6,695 nt of DNA, from assembly GCA_021783175.1 (NCBI GenBank), contig JAJXUF010000159.1:1-6695 (forward strand), read 5' to 3'. Below the pieces are notes generated by a model, which was not told where the DNA came from, ran no database searches, and saw only the letters and a program-made list of their open reading frames with translations. Source of the stretch: Pseudomonadota bacterium. Its GTDB lineage: Bacteria; Pseudomonadota; Gammaproteobacteria; Acidiferrobacterales; UBA6901. The stretch's first letter is position 1. Every line of letters starts with the position of its first letter. The position numbers and the translations under genes are program-made. Shown here in pieces: positions 5,523-6,695 of this stretch.

Positions 5523-6289
5523 AAGCTTGATGTTTCCAAAGTTTCAACGCCACGACCACGTCGCCTGCAACAGTACTCCAGTCTTCCATTATGTTTGGCA
5601 AAAAAATGTATGGTCGGTTACCGATGGAAGATCGGTACGCTCAGTCAGCCAACATCAATCCAACTTGTAACCCGGCAGCAAAAACGCCATGACGAAGCTC
5701 CGTTCGGGGCTGAAGTCATCCGACTTGCTTGTACCCGTGACCGCTTCGGTAACCACATGATCGACGAGTTGATGCATCGCGGGCTGGCAGCAAGCCACCC
5801 AAGAGCGTGTGCGGCACATCCGAAACAGAGGGACTCAAATTGCTTCCAGCAGCATTCGCGTGGCCGTCGGTGGCAGAACGCTGAGTGTTACTTTTGCTTG
5901 GGGCCGGGACACCGCAAACATTTACGGAACTGCGACTTTAGTCTGATAGGTGACACATGGCATCTTGCGCATGTGCGCAGCCCATCACACTTCGATTATC
6001 TGGCGATGACTCAATAATGTTCAACCAATTGCGACTTTTCAGATTGGAATAAATTCTCATCCGCCATTTTTCCCATTGGCCATTTTTATAGACCGTCTTC
6101 TGTCCGTCGCAGCGTAGGTAGTCGCCCGTATTTATTCCGCCACGATCTTACCGTAGCGTTACACATATCAGCTCTGTCCGCGCGAGCAATGCTGTCGAGA
6201 CAACAGGAAATCGTTTTCATCGCTAATACATAAAGGCGATGGGACTGCCGGATCGCCATACATCAGTCGAATTTTTTCAGGAGGCTATT
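5523..6289. other. Gene-poor stretch with decayed coding traces
   Basis: About 770 bp. A 140-codon frame at 5595-6017 is open, but its Cys/His/Arg-rich composition (for example RACAAHPKQRDSNCFQQHSRGR) looks like a shadow frame. A different plus frame, 5773-5946, reads RVAVGGRTLSVTFAWGRDTANIYGTATLV before its stop, which has the alternating pattern of a beta-barrel strand and may be another outer-membrane remnant. The right third (6030-6289) is the 5' region of the lipoprotein gene and carries two copies of CCATTTTT near 6063-6087. No promoter could be fixed with confidence. Confidence 0.45.
6218..6257 (+). promoter_or_regulatory. Mutually exclusive short hairpins upstream of the lipoprotein gene
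   Basis: CATCGC (6218-6223) can pair with GCGATG (6236-6241), while GGCGAT (6235-6240) can instead pair with ATCGCC (6252-6257). The two 6-bp stems share the middle segment, so only one can form at a time. The element lies about 33-72 nt before the start codon, inside the likely leader mRNA. The stems are short and could be chance. Confidence 0.2.
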
Positions 6290-6695
6290 ATGAAAACCCA
6301 GATCAATTGCAAATTAAAACCCTTTCCCTGGCAGTGCCTGCAAGTGCCGAGCTTGATTGCCGGGCTTGCCGCGGCTTTGATACTTGCAGGATGTTCCGGC
6401 GGTTCTTCGTCCACGTCCGCCGCTTTGCCCACCATCGTCGAAGCCAACATCAGTACGCTGGCCACGCAAATCGGCGGTGCCACGCAGGATGTCAAACTGT
6501 ACAACGACGGCACCACGGACTGGACGCTGTACAGCATGGCCAACCGACTCGCGGCGACGCCCGTCGGCATGGCCAAGGGCGCCATCGCCGAGATCAGTGT
6601 GCCCGGCTATATCCAGCACATCACGGTGGTCAACGGCTATGGCGGCAAGAACTATGCCCTGCTGTCCATGGGCGGCAAGGGTATCGGCGTGGTGG
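6290..6695 (+). CDS. Lipoprotein with LVIVD-like repeat, N-terminal part (3' end outside window)
   Basis: Starts at ATG 6290 with CAGGAGG 5 nt upstream, an excellent ribosome-binding site, and is open for 135 codons to the window edge. After a long n-region (residues 1-21) comes a hydrophobic core (LIAGLAAALILAG) and the lipobox L32-A-G-C35. Cys35 would be lipidated, and Ser36 at +2 favours sorting to the outer membrane. A low-complexity Ser/Thr/Ala linker follows. The mature part contains GYIQHITVVNGYGGKNYALLS and GGKGIGVV. This resembles one blade of the LVIVD-repeat (beta-propeller-like) surface proteins, whose repeats read xxVxVxGxYAYVAxGxxGLxVVDV. That assignment rests on one partial repeat. 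The rest of the protein is needed for a function. Confidence 0.8.
   Translation, partial: MKTQINCKLKPFPWQCLQVPSLIAGLAAALILAGCSGGSSSTSAALPTIVEANISTLATQIGGATQDVKLYNDGTTDWTLYSMANRLAATPVGMAKGAIAEISVPGYIQHITVVNGYGGKNYALLSMGGKGIGVV

Noticed and set aside
5595..6017. 140-codon plus-strand frame
   Set aside because: Composition is Cys/His/Arg-rich without any domain pattern, there is no good start signal, and a more protein-like segment runs in another frame within it.
6201..6260. Possible cyclic di-GMP (GEMM) riboswitch before the lipoprotein gene
   Set aside because: The conserved GEMM core and tetraloop-receptor elements are missing; only short generic stems are present.
6277..6619. Two minus-strand frames of about 100 codons
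   Set aside because: They are shadows of the lipoprotein gene, which has a strong ribosome-binding site, signal peptide and lipobox on the plus strand.

Overview
The window looks like chromosomal DNA of a chemolithoautotrophic proteobacterium. My best guess is a betaproteobacterium of the ammonia-oxidiser type (Nitrosospira or Nitrosomonas-like), because CbbQ/CbbO-type rubisco-activase genes sit beside a membrane iron-sulfur protein of the CcoG/NapH class in moderately GC-rich DNA. This is recognition from memory, not a search result.

Left part (1-2412, + strand): the 3' end of a MoxR-type AAA+ ATPase gene (cbbQ-like), then a von Willebrand A domain partner gene (cbbO-like) with an intact MIDAS metal site. 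The pair is best read as the rubisco activase CbbQO. The related NorQ/NorD pair, which matures nitric oxide reductase, cannot be excluded because the upstream genes lie outside the window. The start of cbbO is ambiguous and overlaps a very small ORF that ends in an ATGA junction.

Middle part (2436-3980, - strand, convergent with cbbO): a polytopic 4Fe-4S protein of the CcoG/RdxA/FixG class. Its usual C-terminal Ig-like domain is replaced by a short tail with eight cysteines. A 62-residue two-helix membrane protein follows downstream. About 32 bp upstream of the ccoG-like start lies a non-coding element of roughly 145 bp. It has 19-bp terminal inverted repeats, near-complete internal symmetry and TA dinucleotides at the ends, and is probably a MITE. 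A perfect 9-bp-stem hairpin, a likely terminator, touches its far side.

Right part (4190-6695): mostly gene-poor, more AT-rich and apparently decaying DNA. It contains one convincing small secreted protein (4865-5263) with four 24-bp tandem repeats rich in Asp, Gln and Arg, a probable broken outer-membrane protein gene (5304-5522), about 770 bp without an intact gene, and the start of a lipoprotein gene (6290 to the edge) that resembles LVIVD-repeat surface proteins.

The cbb pair works together in carbon fixation. The ccoG-like gene and its small neighbour probably form one transcription unit with a redox or metal-handling role. The right-hand genes are separate monocistronic envelope genes. 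I see no CRISPR array, tRNA, rRNA or intact transposase.
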